Source: Lumbricus rubellus (Eukaryota > Annelida > Clitellata > Crassiclitellata > Lumbricidae). Taken from it: a DNA stretch of 64,000 bases. Of this stretch, positions 22,625-34,822 are shown one piece after another (position 1 is the first letter of the stretch; each line of letters starts with the position of its first letter). The stretch lies in assembly GCA_945859605.1 (NCBI GenBank), contig OX243817.1:30659407-30723406 (forward strand). Direction: 5' to 3'. Made by a program: the position numbers and the translations under genes. The notes beneath the pieces were generated by a model. That model was given only the letters and a program-made list of their open reading frames with translations, searched no databases and was not told the origin of the DNA.

Positions 22625-24437
22625 CTATAAAACAACGATGCAATAAAGGTAACCTTGACGAAAACATGTATGAGATGTATAATAATTATTGTATACCGAA
22701 TATACTCGACTATAAGTCGAGAAATTTCTGAGAAGTAGTCGGCCGATGCTTCGTACGAGTATGGAGCAGTCTTGTGATTTAAGCTTGTATGAGAAATTGT
22801 CACTTTTGCCACGTTTTACTAAGCCTAATGGCATAAGTTTGATTTAAGTGTTCGTACTGTACGGTTTAGATTTGATTATATTGCTAATCTTGTAGCATCG
22901 GAGCTATTGAAGGGCTTTTGTGGTTAACTTAATTGCGATTATTGTCAGAAATAGATTTTACATTTATAGCCTAATGTATCTACGCCTAACGTGAGAATTT
23001 AATGACACCAGTGTCTAAATTAGTCTTAAGAGAACTAAAGGTTTTCATTTTGTTCTATAGACCGGAAATTCGGAAAACCTGAATTATTATGTTATTACGT
23101 AATGAAATCTGGGTAATTCACTTATCTCTCAATCAGTCGCGCATATTAAAGTAGACATTTTGAATCAATTTGTGAATGAAACGGATCAAATATCACACTA
23201 ATTCAGACATTTAGGCTACGCAGTTCCAGTCGGAAAAATCTTCACAGATTGACGAGCTAACTAAATGTCTGGTAGAGTCGGAATTAATTGAGAGTGATGA
23301 AATACTGTATGGAGAAGATTTGAACCCTGAGGTGCTTGAGCACTCGCTTTGAAACCCGTGCAACCCGCGGACAATAATATCGGCCTGGCGCCAGAGTGCT
23401 TGCCAGATATTCAGTTTAACAGGGCTGTTTTTAACTTAATGAATTTTTAGAACTGCACAACTCCTTTCCTTTCCCATCCTCTGTGGTAAATTACTTACAA
23501 TCGGAGGACAAGGGCCTTTTTGCTAGTTTTAACTGTATACAGAAGTGCTTCTAGAAATGCACAATCCATTTAGAATTGCACATTTTGTGTAAACTGCACG
23601 TTAAAAAAGCCCTGCAGTTTAGCTCAGAATCTGTCGTGTGACGACAGCATCGCTACTTCGGTGTAGCGTCCGTCTCATGTCCAAACCTCCTGTGTTACAC
23701 AGCACTCAGGTAGGGACAGGTGAGAGGCAGAGTTCGAATATATAGCACAATGCATCCCTAGAATATCATTGGATAAGACTTAATGTGTGAACGACGGGGT
23801 TGGAACGAGTCACAAGCAGGTATGTCTAAACATTGGTTGCTGCTGACAGTTACCACACAGCAGTTTAATATTGTGTAGAAATTGGTTATGCCCAAGTATC
23901 TTTCACATTTGGCCAGCACGGTGGATATGGTGCTAGAAAATTCTCAAGATCAGATCGACTATCAATAAATATATTTAAGCTACAGTAGGCCTATACACCA
24001 CCGAATCAGCAAATATTTATTTGATAAAATAGCCAAACAAGTCGAGTTGATAATATGGAATATAGAGTAGAAGGTAACGATTGACGTTTTAATTTTAAAC
24101 TGCATACATTGCATTAATATATTATAGTTCAATAATTAAGGATTTGATAATTCAACCGACCACTCACGAAGGTAGTAGCCTAGTCTGTTACAGTAGAAAA
24201 TCCTTAATATATTTAACTGAGCTAAATCGAAAGTGAGTCAATAATTAAGAATTTGACAATTCAACAATCATTAATGTAGATCAAAGTGCTAAGATGAAAG
24301 CTATAAGCTTACGGTCCTTGTACGGTAGCCTAAGCATCTATCTTAGCATTATGCGATGAACAATTGAACATAGGTCTTATACAGCGTAGGTTACGTAAAA
24401 GTAAGAAACAACTGCTGAACTCGTAAAATAAACTTAC
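22625..24437 (-). other. Gene C intron 1
   Basis: 1813-bp phase-1 intron, donor GATG|GTAAGT. It is homologous to gene B intron 1 at both ends, with about 0.9 kb extra at 23015-23940 that contains the MITE at 23420. The segment near 23921-23990 (aaaattctcaag-ttcagat) also matches intron 1 of the propeller-type gene E near 55060-55125. No exon is visible. Confidence 0.75.
23420..23614. mobile_element. hAT MITE, CAGGGCT family
   Basis: 195 bp, ends CAGGGCTGTTTTTAA and TTAAAAAAGCCCTG. Flanks cagtttaa and cagtttag form an 8-bp duplication with one change. Confidence 0.85.
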
Positions 24438-25566
24438 CATCAAATGTGCCAATGATATTTCGCTCCGATAGTAGGCTACCCAAATTCGTTTTCTCAAAGG
24501 TAACAGAAAAGAAAGGCATGGACTGATCAGTAAAAGATTTGTGTTTCTGTTCTAATTCAGAAGATTGACTGCATAAGCCATCTACGGCCCGACAAATATC
24601 ACCAGGCGTTCCTTTGTTCTTAATTTCAGTGCTGTAAGTCTTGAAACTTTCAAGAATTCTCAAGTGCATGTCTATTTCATCTCTTTGAACCTGCAATGCT
24701 TTTAACGTTTCAGCTTTTCTAGAAACCAGCTGGGCAAGTAACGACTGCATGTTTTTATTTACGAGGTCTTTCAGTTCATTTGCCCTCTTGATGATCTCTG
24801 TCTCTGCTGTTTCAACCTGCTTGATCAAATTTGTTTTCTCCGTATCTAATTGGAATTGTATTTCTATACCATGTGCATACGACGCTTTAACTTTACCAAC
24901 TAAGACTTCAATCTGCTTTTGAAATTTCTCAGCAACATCGTCTACGTCAGAACAGTTGTGTCCCTTATGTTCGATTGCAAAACATTTCATGCAGATTGCT
25001 TTCCTACAATCGTGACAATACATTTCTATTGAATGTTTATTGTGTTGGTCACAATAGTTTGAAGCAGCTCGCTTTATCAGTTTTTCATTCATCGTCTGAT
25101 TTCCAAATGCAACAATCTCATGGTTTTTAAGTAGCTTCTGTCTTTTGTGATAGTTTATGCAGCCATCGCATAAATTCTCTTCGCACTCAATGCAGTACAT
25201 TTTGGCCAGAGGCGCTTCTGCTTCTGCGTTTGATGTATTCTCACTGGTATCGCAGGAGTCACAATAGCGGATTGTTTCAGCTGGTTGCGATATTTTGGCC
25301 ATAGCTACAAGTCTGTCCATGAAGAAGTTCTTTTGTATTCCCAGGAATCCGTCCGCTGGAATGATAAACTTCTTTCTACAGAGTGGGCAAGGCATCTTGT
25401 CTCCTGGTTCCTTTTGTGACTTTGATCCTGTCTTTTCGAGGCATGTGAGACAGAATGTATGAATGCAAGGCAGCATTCGAGGATCTGAGAAAATCTCGGT
25501 ACAAATGCAGCATTCCGTTATATCTTTGATTCCTTCCACAACACCGGCAGATTTTCCGGCCATCAT
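24438..25566 (-). CDS. Gene C exon 1: RING, B-boxes, coiled coil
   Basis: 376 codons plus 1 nt, two residues longer than its sisters because of an extra Glu-Ala in the linker between RING and B-box 1 (NAEAEAPLAKMYC). As in gene B, two Met codons open the frame and the second aligns with the family start. The RING (C3HC4) and both B-boxes have all ligands; the coiled coil is intact. The donor GATG|GTAAGT is phase 1. The only downstream module before the next unit is the USP exon at 22624, and the join reads NIIGTFD-V-DTVNGP. The predicted product is a TRIM-type E3 fused to an apparently active USP. Confidence 0.93.
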
Positions 25567-26676
25567 GTGAATTCCTTTGAATAATAATAATAATAATATG
25601 TAACGACTATTCAGTAGGTTATATTCTGCATTTTACAAGAATATGGCGAATGGTCATTATTTTTCCTAGCCCACAATCTTAGCGGTAGTTCCTAACAACT
25701 GGCTAACCCTGGTTTCTAACCACAACCACAGTCCTCAAAACTGACCTCCGTAAACACTTGTAAGCCTACATGTTTCAGAAAGTCGTTCCTGGACTTTGAG
25801 CTGCAGGCCTATACTTTGTTCACCTCTGACCTGATCCCTCACCCGAGTGGGTTAAAAGTGATCCGTCACTTCGGTGTTGTTAAAGTGACCCAAAACCCGC
25901 AGTTGTTTTTTTACCGGGTGAGAGCCTACATCAACCCGATCTCACATCTGCTTGATGCATTATTTTCGTTCTCTGTATTCAACTGACATAGGCTAAATGA
26001 CAGCAATTCCTTTTCCAAGATTTTTTTCTTACATTGTGGAGACAAGCTTTGACCATTGGGCGAATGAATTGGGATCTTTATATCAAAGCATATTCTTATA
26101 ATTAACTTTAGTTCAGAAACTCTTACCTGCTTCGAATGTCTTTATTTAGGCTATGCAGGACTTGAGCTTCTACTGACGTCGACGAAACTTACGAGAGCCG
26201 ACACGTCGGCTGTGGAATTCAGAACTGAGCGGCTTTTTCTGGCGCTGAGCCTAGAGCTACTTTAGGCCAGTGCCCAGTGGTTAGGCCTACTCAATTTGTT
26301 TATACACTGTAACAAAATATTTTCTGCGTTACCTGGACGACAGAGCTCGATAGCATAGTAAAAGTTTTGTGCGGCCACTTACCACTTTTGCAGTTGATCG
26401 ATTACATGTATATTATGGCTTTTATTGAAGAGTGAGAATCACAAGTGGGCCTATTTAGCACGGCCTGTAATCAGCGAATAATAAAAAGAATAGACCAGTA
26501 GGCGCATTAGGTCCGTCGTACACCATACAGAATAAATGGTTAAGGGCTGTGATAAAGCCGTGATGTACCGTTCACCGTATTTGATAAGTGTTATAAGAGA
26601 CAATACCATTACAGCTATCTAATTGCATTCTGTCTTCCAAACAACTTGATCCAACTAGGATATTTCAAATTCCATA
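25567..26676. other. Upstream region of gene C
   Basis: No gene. It holds a diverged copy of the shared upstream block (gatgcattattttcgtt, gaatgtctttatt) also seen in the other units. There is an (ATT/AAT)n run at 25577-25602 close to the start codon. The relic coiled-coil fragment found upstream of A, B, D and E is not seen here. Confidence 0.5.
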
Positions 26677-27483
26677 TCGTCGCCTGAGGATTATCGTGTC
26701 GTATGTCCACTTTTGTGAATTCCGAGAAAAACGAGTTTTAAGTTTCGCAACTTTGGACGCAAAAAATAAAATATCCAGTGCAATAAAACTTCAAGGAAAC
26801 ACGTCATATTAACCCTTTGATGCCGAGAGTGTAGTAAAATGTATGGGAAATCCTATACCCTCCGGCATTAAAGGGGAAAAGCATCGACATTAATGAAAGA
26901 ATGTTGCACAAAAATTAAACTGAAACTTAGAATGGTTTTTGTGAAATTTTGGAAAATGTTTTTATAAAAATGGATTTAAATCAATTGCAAGTCATCCTGA
27001 CGTGAGAATTTTTAAAAAAAATATCAAATAATAAAGAAAGCAATATACAATCGATTGCGACTTTGTTCGTTTCAATTTTCGCAAGTTTAATACCATTTTT
27101 AAATAAAAGAATGTTTTTTATTCTCTGGACATACGACACTATGATACCATGAAGTGTGCAGTGTATTAATGTCGTATCTCCTTATCGTCCAATCAGCGAC
27201 GAGCTTTCTCTGGACATACGACAATGCACTTTTAAACCGTGAATGCGGTACTGGAGATACAACAGAAAATTACTTACTAAATTGGAGATACGACAAGGTA
27301 ACCCTGTATCATGGACAATGTTGGACATACAACAAGTAGTTTTTGTTGAATATCTTTAAAACGACTTGTCGTATCTCCTAGCGGTTAACAGTGAAGAAAG
27401 ATAAACAATTTTTTGCTACAAAACAAGTCTAAACTCGATTTTGAAAAAAATGGACATACGACAAGATAATCCTCAGGCGACGA
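26677..27483. mobile_element. MITE with about 34-bp terminal inverted repeats and TA flanks
   Basis: The left end begins TCGTCGCCTGAGGATTATC and the right end is its reverse complement over about 34 bp with one mismatch; both sides are TA. Internal copies of ggacatacgaca recur at 27125, 27213, 27320 and 27451. TA flanks point to the Tc1/mariner group. No transposase is present. Confidence 0.8.
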
Positions 27484-28109
27484 TATTATGGTCATTTCTA
27501 GATATTCCTATGGGGTAGTCGTTTTTAAAAATCCATTACAGCTTACATATTTACTAGCATTATATATGATGAATGGGCAGATTGAAATCCATGTTAGAAA
27601 GCGTATAGAATATTAAAGTTTGTGAAAGTCATTGAGACGGATAGGCTATGCATTGCGGTTTCAAATAGTTTTGTGGGGAAAAATGCAGCTCCCTATATAG
27701 GTGGATAGGCCTACTTCGCCTGTTTATCCTATTTGTAAATATAGGCCCTATTATAGGGGCTATTTTTGCTTTTTAAAATTCCAGTTTCAGAGAAACAGGC
27801 CTAATAATATAATTTCAGTCATTGATTTATGATATCAAGTAAGATTAGAAAGGCTAAAGCTTGATCTATAATTATCGTCTACACAGAAAGCATGAACTAT
27901 CTGAATCAAGTACATAATACATCGTTCTTTTTTTGATATTTCAGTAAGTCCAAAGGAGACTAGTTTTGGTGGGACACAGGAGCAGGTTCCAAGATCATTT
28001 ATTTTACATTATTGACTTGACTAATGCATCAAAAGAGAAGAAAAGTATTGATATAGGCTACTTTCCATAGAGCCGTATCCATCCTTGAATGTTTTTGGAT
28101 GAGGATTAA

Positions 28110-29247
28110 CCTTTATTATCCCAGACATTGAAATCGTCATTCTATCACTTCTGAATTTCGTTATGATACAGTTTACCACCTAGATAGAGGCAATTAGTAC
28201 AAAAAATAATTTATTTTTTGCTCATATAAAAATTATATATATGTTCCCAAAGTGGAACGTTGGGTCACTTTGACTAGTATAGGCATCAAGCATTAGTAAA
28301 TGTATAACATTTTCCAAATTATGCATACATTATGCAATTTTTAAAAGCTGTGAATCACAAAGGTTAATACCCCACCTCCACCCCATATTTTACACACCCC
28401 ATCCTCAAAATTTCACTCCGCCCCACCCTTCCACCCCACCAAACCCCATAAAATGCTAACATATGAAATTTATGAAAAATAATGTTTCAATTTGTTTTCA
28501 TACCGGTCCCACCGAACCACTACGCTGACCGTATCCCACAGAAGTCCCACAACAGTCCCCACCGACCCCAGCCCACCCCATTCAACCCTACTCCACCTTC
28601 CCCAAATTTGTTCCCGCACAGTCCCACCTGTCTGGAGTAATTTTTGGTTTCAAACCTCCTCTTCACTTCGAACGCACCCGGCCCACTTCAACCACATACT
28701 CCAACCGCCCATCCCTAACCCACCCCACCCAACTCTGGCCCACTTCACCCCATTTCCACCCCCACTCCGACCCACCTCTTAAAATGCCCAAAATATGAAA
28801 TTCATGAAAAACAATTTTTTACTTTGTTTTCCCACTTTGACCCCACCCGGCACACTACAGCCCCATACCCCAACCGTCCGAACCCACCAACCACCACTCT
28901 AACTCAGGCCTATCCACCCAATCTCTCACCCCTCCATGCCCCCACTCCGCGAAAGGCTCAACACATGAAATTCATAGCAAAAGCTAATGTTTCACTTGGT
29001 TTTCACCTTTGGTCTCACCGCACCCTACCCCGGCTCCATCGAACAATCCTCACCCCATCCCGCCATACCGTGTCCCCACACAACCCACCCTGCAGGAAAA
29101 CGGAGTAATTATATAGGCTAATTATGTTGAAAACATCATGCTGCAGAAAGCCTAACACACCATTCAAGCTGCTCAAATCCCGAAACAAACCAGTACTATA
29201 TAAAAAAAATAATGAAAATAGGCCTAAAATAATAATAATGTACCAAC

Positions 29248-29278
<31 letters not shown>

Positions 29279-29773
29279 GATAATATTCATATTCATGTTA
29301 TAATGAAAACTACAATCAACGTAGGCTAAATTTCGGAGCGAGCAGGGCAAATTTCAATACAACGTAAAAATATTGATTCAACTAGCGAGAGTGACCCAAC
29401 GTTCCCAAAGTGGAACATACCTAAAATCAGCTGCGTTGCTCACTCGTAGAGCACTACCATTAAAAAAAATTGACCATACCCAGGCAGAATAGACACAGTT
29501 CAACCCAAATGCACCATAAAAGCAATTACTTTTCATGCATTTCTTCCAAAATGTAATTTTCAATATTTTTTAGCAAAACTGTCATTTTTGACCAAATTTG
29601 CATCAAAATAACTATTTTATTAGCAGCAACAGACTTGAAACAAAAGTAAATAAACATGCACCCATCATTGGCTAAGTAAATGAATATCAATAAGATGATT
29701 TACAGTAGGTTTTACCGTCTCTGCAATTTTTTTAATAATATGTTCCACTTTGGGAACGTTGGGTCAATAAAGG
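28110..29773. mobile_element. piggyBac-like non-autonomous element (TTAA duplication)
   Basis: Flanked by TTAA on both sides (28106-28109, 29774-29777) with ends CCTTTATT and AATAAAGG. The sister unit at 41790-41810 (ggactaaccctgccatag) is the empty site. Inside, C-rich sequence at 28370-29100 forms three degenerate repeats, each starting with an acatatgaaatt-catgaaaaa stretch. A 25-bp motif that includes gttcccaaagtggaac occurs at 28242, 29400 and (inverted) 29740. No transposase frame. Confidence 0.85.
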
Positions 29774-29777
29774 TTAA

Positions 29778-31812
29778 TCCAGCCATAGTCAGTCAGACTG
29801 ACTTTGAAATGGTTGACTCAGTTAATACAATACTTCGCAAAGAATTGTAAAACATAGTCGATAAATCTTATGTCATTCACTCCTAGTCAATCGGAATGTA
29901 TTGAAATCGAATCATGTAAGCCACTTTTCATGCTTCTTTTCTCGTTGACATAGCAATAATCATATCGGTAAACTACCGCGGATTAGGCTCTACACTCTGT
30001 TAAATGTAGCCGTGTTTGCAAGAGGAAAGAGCGCTTTTAACGACATTTTTGCGAAAACAACGGCCTCTGTGATTATAATTGCTGCTGATAGCTACAGTTA
30101 AAAAGCTCCATTTCAAGAAACGACTCATATTATTAAGCTGCGCTCTCGACCAGAACGACCAGAACCAATGAAATTACTGTCAAATGACTCAGACTTAAGG
30201 CGCCCGTTAAACAGTGGAATGGACAATGTTAATTGAGACGCCCGATCTGCAGATACAGAGGACGGCGATATCAACCGGTGGGTTTGAGCGCAGGAAAATA
30301 TTCTGGATTGGGATGTAGCAAGGCCGTAGCCAGGATTTGAATTTTTTTGGGGGGGGGCCTGGTGTTTCTTTGGAAAGAATTTCTGACGACCTTTTTTGTT
30401 CGTCAAAATTATTGACGACTCTTTTTCGTCGTTGGAAACGGCTTTCTTACCATTTTTCGCCTAATTTCATGTTTTTTCCTTCATTGCTAGTGAAAGCATT
30501 CTATTATTTTTACATTTTTCATTTCGGGGGTGTTTTCATGGTTTTATTTCATGGTTTTTACATCATGTGTCAGAAAATGCATTATAATGTTTACATTTTT
30601 TATTGGGGGGGGGGGTTCAAACACTCAAAACACCCCACCTATAGCCTCGGCCTTGGGATGTAGCCTAGTAATAAGGAATAGTCAAATGTTCATGGGTAGC
30701 CAACCGAATGCGCCAGGACCCTGGACTTAGGAGATACCAAACAGCTGATTATTATTATATGATAACATCATATATACTATAATAGCAAATAATAACATTA
30801 TAATCACATAAGTGTAACTAAAATCACGGTATAGTGTGACAGTTCGTGTAATACAATATTGTAAACAGCGACTAAAACCTATTATTATTTGTCAAATGTT
30901 TCAGGGAAAATGTCATTTCTGGGATAGAACTGGAGATACGTAGAATAAACATTGGACAGTAATATTAAACTCTGTAGTTAGACCCATAGCACAGTGACAG
31001 TGTCCTCATGTAAGTCTATCCAAATGATTCATCGTAAGACCTGATTATTATTATATGATACGGTTGCCAAACCTCAACTAACCTATGCCATGCTCCAAAT
31101 ATCTGTCTGAAGTAATGCACAAAATATGGACCTCTCACAGCAACCTAAATTATAAGCAAGCGTCCAAATCAAGGTAAACGACCAACTCAAAGCAAAATGA
31201 TGTAGGATAGAGCTAAACGACTATAGGCCTATAGGCTACCTATAGGTAACCTATAGGCTATAGTCTATAGAGCAAACCTTCCCAACAATCTCCGAACTTG
31301 CCAACATAGCTGATGCAAAACTCATCTTCTCCATTTTACACAACCCCAAACATGTAGGCCTACTTCACCAACTCCTACCTCCACTCCGACCCCCCTCCTC
31401 TCATCAATTAAGACCCAGAGCACACAGCCATACTATCCCACCAAAGGACAACTCTCAATTTATTCCACGATCATTATATAAAAATAATGTTACTGGCTTA
31501 TTCTAAGACTATCGAACTTTAATTATTCAGTATCACTCATGTTAACATTAACGCAGAAATTTTCTGCGTTATTGTCAGATTGTTTTTCTCAATAAAACGA
31601 ATATAGGCTACACATGTAGAAGATAGAGATATTAAAGGTAGCAAGCTTAGCCTATACCTTTCAAGCGTAAAAATAAAGTCGTAGGACGTAGGCCTACGAA
31701 CGTTTGGTTAAAAGGCAAATGTCATCAATGCTCACACTCCACGAGTTCAACAACGCAAAATAATTTAACCTTCAAACGTTAAAAATGACGTCGCATGAAC
31801 TGTTGGCTATGC
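29778..31812. other. Region between gene D and the TTAA element
   Basis: No gene. 29785-29990 continues the duplicated block shared with 41800-42000. The rest is AT-rich with many short palindromes such as cctataggctaccta near 31225-31260, and contains the MITE at 30320-30654. A possible 3' UTR of gene D lies just below 31813. Confidence 0.5.
30320..30654. mobile_element. MITE with AAGGCCGTAGCC ends
   Basis: Ends are AAGGCCGTAGCCAGG and CCTCGGCCTT. The flanks repeat gggatgtagc (30310-30319 and 30655-30664), a 10-bp direct repeat. Same family as 9504-9801. Confidence 0.75.
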
Positions 31813-32663
31813 CTATGAAGTTTGCGTCAATATTGTCATCAACTGTTTAACCCCACATATTTTTACAGCGCCATCGACTTCAGTCATCGTGCCATCGGAG
31901 TCGAAATTACAGCTTTTTTCTAGATCTGATTCGAATACAGTTGCTCTATTTTTATCGCAATCAATCGCCAAAACTGCAAATTCATCTTCAATGACAAAGA
32001 TTGAAAGTCTGACATTATCATTCAGCATCTCTTCTTCATCCACAGATGTAGATTGGTAACCAATGTCTCCGTCACTGGTCACTTCGGAAAGAACAAGAGA
32101 ACCAGGGTCGCTGCATCGATGAAGAATGATTATATTTCCAGTCGGAGTTTCGATGACTCTCAGTGGATGTTTGATTTCTTCTGGCAACCGAACGCTTTGA
32201 ACGAGAACGGCATCTGAATAGTATATGTCTACAAATGATGGTTGGCCATCTCTCGGAATAATTACGTGACCCCCACTGGTCACTGAGAGTGTATACGGTT
32301 CTTTGATATCGGATAACCAACGGGTCACTTGACGATCACTTGGCGCAATTTTCCAAATACATTTTGTTTCTAAGTCACTCACATAGAGACAGTTATAGAG
32401 GGCACAAGCTGCCATATCATATGGTGATTTAAGGCCTTTGACGCTGAACTCCTCCAATATCGAAAATGGCTTGTTCATGTTGTAGACATGGATTCGATTG
32501 TCGGCTTTGTATAGAGCATAAACTTTATCTTCAAGTTTAGTTATTTGAAATGTCATATATACAGATATAAATGCAGACGACAACATATTATCCACTTCGT
32601 TCGACGATGTTTCAATTAAGGCAGAAAATGGGACACTCAACGACATTGAAAATGGAGGAACCA
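31813..32663 (-). CDS. Gene D exon 3: NHL-like beta-propeller domain
   Basis: About 283 residues, stop at 31813. Acceptor TTATTTTAG|TG at 32663 is phase 1; with the microexon and RING exon the total is 2019 nt, 673 codons (672 aa). The core motif is LKSPYDMAACALYNCLYVSD, followed by KCIWKIAPSDRQVTRWLS, EPYTLSVTSGGHVIIPRDG and later HRCSDPG. This is the repeated blade pattern of a TRIM-associated NHL-like propeller. It is close to the gene E propeller and more distant from A. No frame damage is seen. Confidence 0.85.
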
Positions 32664-33029
32664 CTAAAATAACAAACACAATTGAACATGTCTAGGCCTA
32701 TTTGAAATAATGAGTAGGCCTACGGTAGTAATGGTAATGACAGTTCGAGAGATTTTTGCCCTCTGCTTGTATGAAGGTGTGTTTGTCTCTTTATCCGTGT
32801 GCGTATGTCTGCATGTCTGTCCCTGATGTGTCCGACTCTGTCTCTGTGTCCGTCTCAGTTTCTTTTTCTGTATGAGTCATGACCTAATTAGTATTCAGAG
32901 CGCAGCACATTATAATATTTATTATTAGGACCGACCAATAGGAAGCAGCCAACCTTAATCGATATTCATGGAACTTTTTTGAACAAGACAGTGTCGTCCT
33001 CTTTCTGGAACACAGTGTAATCACCCTAT

Positions 33030-33355
33030 CAATCATTAATTTTACCTCCGTGAGCTATGCAGCCTTACATTGGGTATCCAAGGACGTCGTCAGCAACGCT
33101 CTGCTGATAAGGGAGTCCTCTTGGTTCCTTTTGCTCGTACTGCTACCATAAAGAATCGAGCCTTTTCTGTGGTTGGTCCGGTGGTCTGGAATGGCCTTCC
33201 GTTTCAGCTACGCCTACACCCTGGGACTCTACCAGGATCGTTCCTTACTAAACTTAAAACTGTTCTTTTTAGGCGCGCTGGAGTCGGGAGCGCCTCTTAG
33301 TTTGTTTTACTTGAAAGAGCGCTACACAAATGTCCGAATGAATGAATGAATTCAA
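33030..33355 (+). pseudogene. 5'-truncated LINE reverse transcriptase C-terminus
   Basis: The plus-strand frame contains RTATIKNRAFSVVGPVVWNG, LPFQLR and LTKLKTVLF, the C-terminal signature of CR1/L2-type reverse transcriptases (AFSVxGPxxWNxLP). It ends in a (GAAT)n tail at 33337-33352. It lies in gene D intron 2, antisense to the gene. Confidence 0.8.
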
Positions 33356-34227
33356 AAACCACTGATTTATCCCAGGGAGACTTTTCCACTTCTTCAAGTC
33401 AATCTTGGACTAGTGAAGAACTTTGTCGTTGCATTGACCAAAGAAGGGGCGAAGTTTTAAAACTGAGGAGATAAATTTCCTCGCATTATTAAGACCAATA
33501 TTAATTTAGACAAGAAGGCATATTTATTGGTCCACATATCTTGGAACAGACGAATGACATTCACTTTCACAAACAGTACTCTTGAATAAAGTTAAACTAG
33601 CTTCGAAGTAGTATTAGAAGGATGCTGCCGACTGCAAACTTCTGGGCAACAACAAATCGACAAATTATATAGGCCTAAATGGTCAGCTGGTTGAACCGTT
33701 GAAAAGATGTTGCTAGTATATCATGGTATGTCATAGTATATTATATAGGCCTAATTATGACAGGTAAAAATCTGGATGTTTGCCAGCAAACTTTGCTGAA
33801 AATGGAGAAAGATTTCATCAGGACATATCCACAGCGGAGTAGCGATACCAGGATGTGTGGAGCAATGCTAGGCTATGCTGGATCATTACTGTAAGACTAA
33901 TCATGGAAACGTCTAACATCGAATATGAAAACGAGTCAGACACAGCTCAGTTTTCGAGTGTTTGACTATTAAATTGCAATATCAGTGAAATTTACGGATA
34001 AAAAGCCCAAGTGCATACATTTAGCCTAATGTATGCACTAAGACTTTTTGGGTGTTTCTTTTTCTCAAAATCCATATAATTATGATACAACAAATTCTAA
34101 AAACAGCAATGTTTTGAGACCGTCAAACTCTATAAAAACGAGCTGAAGTTTCTTCAGAAGCGAAAAGTTAGAATTCACTCTCCAGTTTTTACTATTAGGC
34201 CTATTACGGTTTAAAGTAGCCCAGTTG

Positions 34228-34513
34228 CAGGGCCGGATTAAGCAATGTCGGGGCCCTGTTCGTGAATTTTTGTGGGGCCCTTTTCGGGAATTTTTTGCGG
34301 AAAATTTTTCAAATTGTTCGGGAAAATCATAGCATTTCATCCGCCAAAAAAGTTGACGACCTTTTTTTTTTTTAGTCATCCGCCGAAATTTTTGGGAAAA
34401 TAGTCGTGTGGCCGAAATTTTCTTAAAATTTTTTTTACACATTTGTGGGGCCCCCTAAAGTGTGGGGGCCCCTGTTCCGCCGAACATGTTGAACATGCCT
34501 TAATCCGGCCCTG
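34228..34513. mobile_element. hAT MITE in gene D intron 2
   Basis: 286 bp, ends CAGGGCCGGATTAAG and CTTAATCCGGCCCTG, a perfect inverted repeat. Flanks are both cccagttg. The interior includes ccgccaaaaaagttgacgac, which is also found in other MITEs here. Confidence 0.88.
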
Positions 34514-34774
34514 CCCAGTTGTAACATAATCATTCGGTAAATCAACATCTTAAGCCGACATTGTCTTTGTGCCTCCTTTCCCCGTCGTGCGACTCCTATT
34601 ATGTCTCGGCCATCAAATCGAAACAGTCGACCTTGAAACTGATTGAGTAGATGCAGCCTAAGTTACCAAGAGACAATAACATTATGATGCCAGTCTAGTG
34701 ACTTCCATATAAAATTAAACATGCTATCAGAAACTTGTTTGCAGCAACAAAATTATATGAAAAATCTCAGTTAC

Positions 34775-34822
34775 CTGGAATTTTCTCGATGACATTGACA
34801 TCTATAAGCTTACCGTCGGTTC
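34775..34822 (-). CDS. Gene D microexon 2 (48 nt)
   Basis: Bounded by CTCTTTAG|GA and CCAG|GTAACT on the minus strand; 48 nt, phase 1 at both ends. It reads G-TDGKLIDVNVIEKIP between the RING exon and the propeller exon. A homologous 42-nt exon is present in gene E at 52620-52661 (GMDGTLIDIIEQIP). Conservation of both splice sites, the phase and the peptide supports a real exon linking coiled coil to propeller. Confidence 0.85.

Noticed and set aside
28492..29108. Pro/His-rich frames of about 95 codons
   Set aside because: Low-complexity CCCACC DNA inside a TTAA-flanked element.
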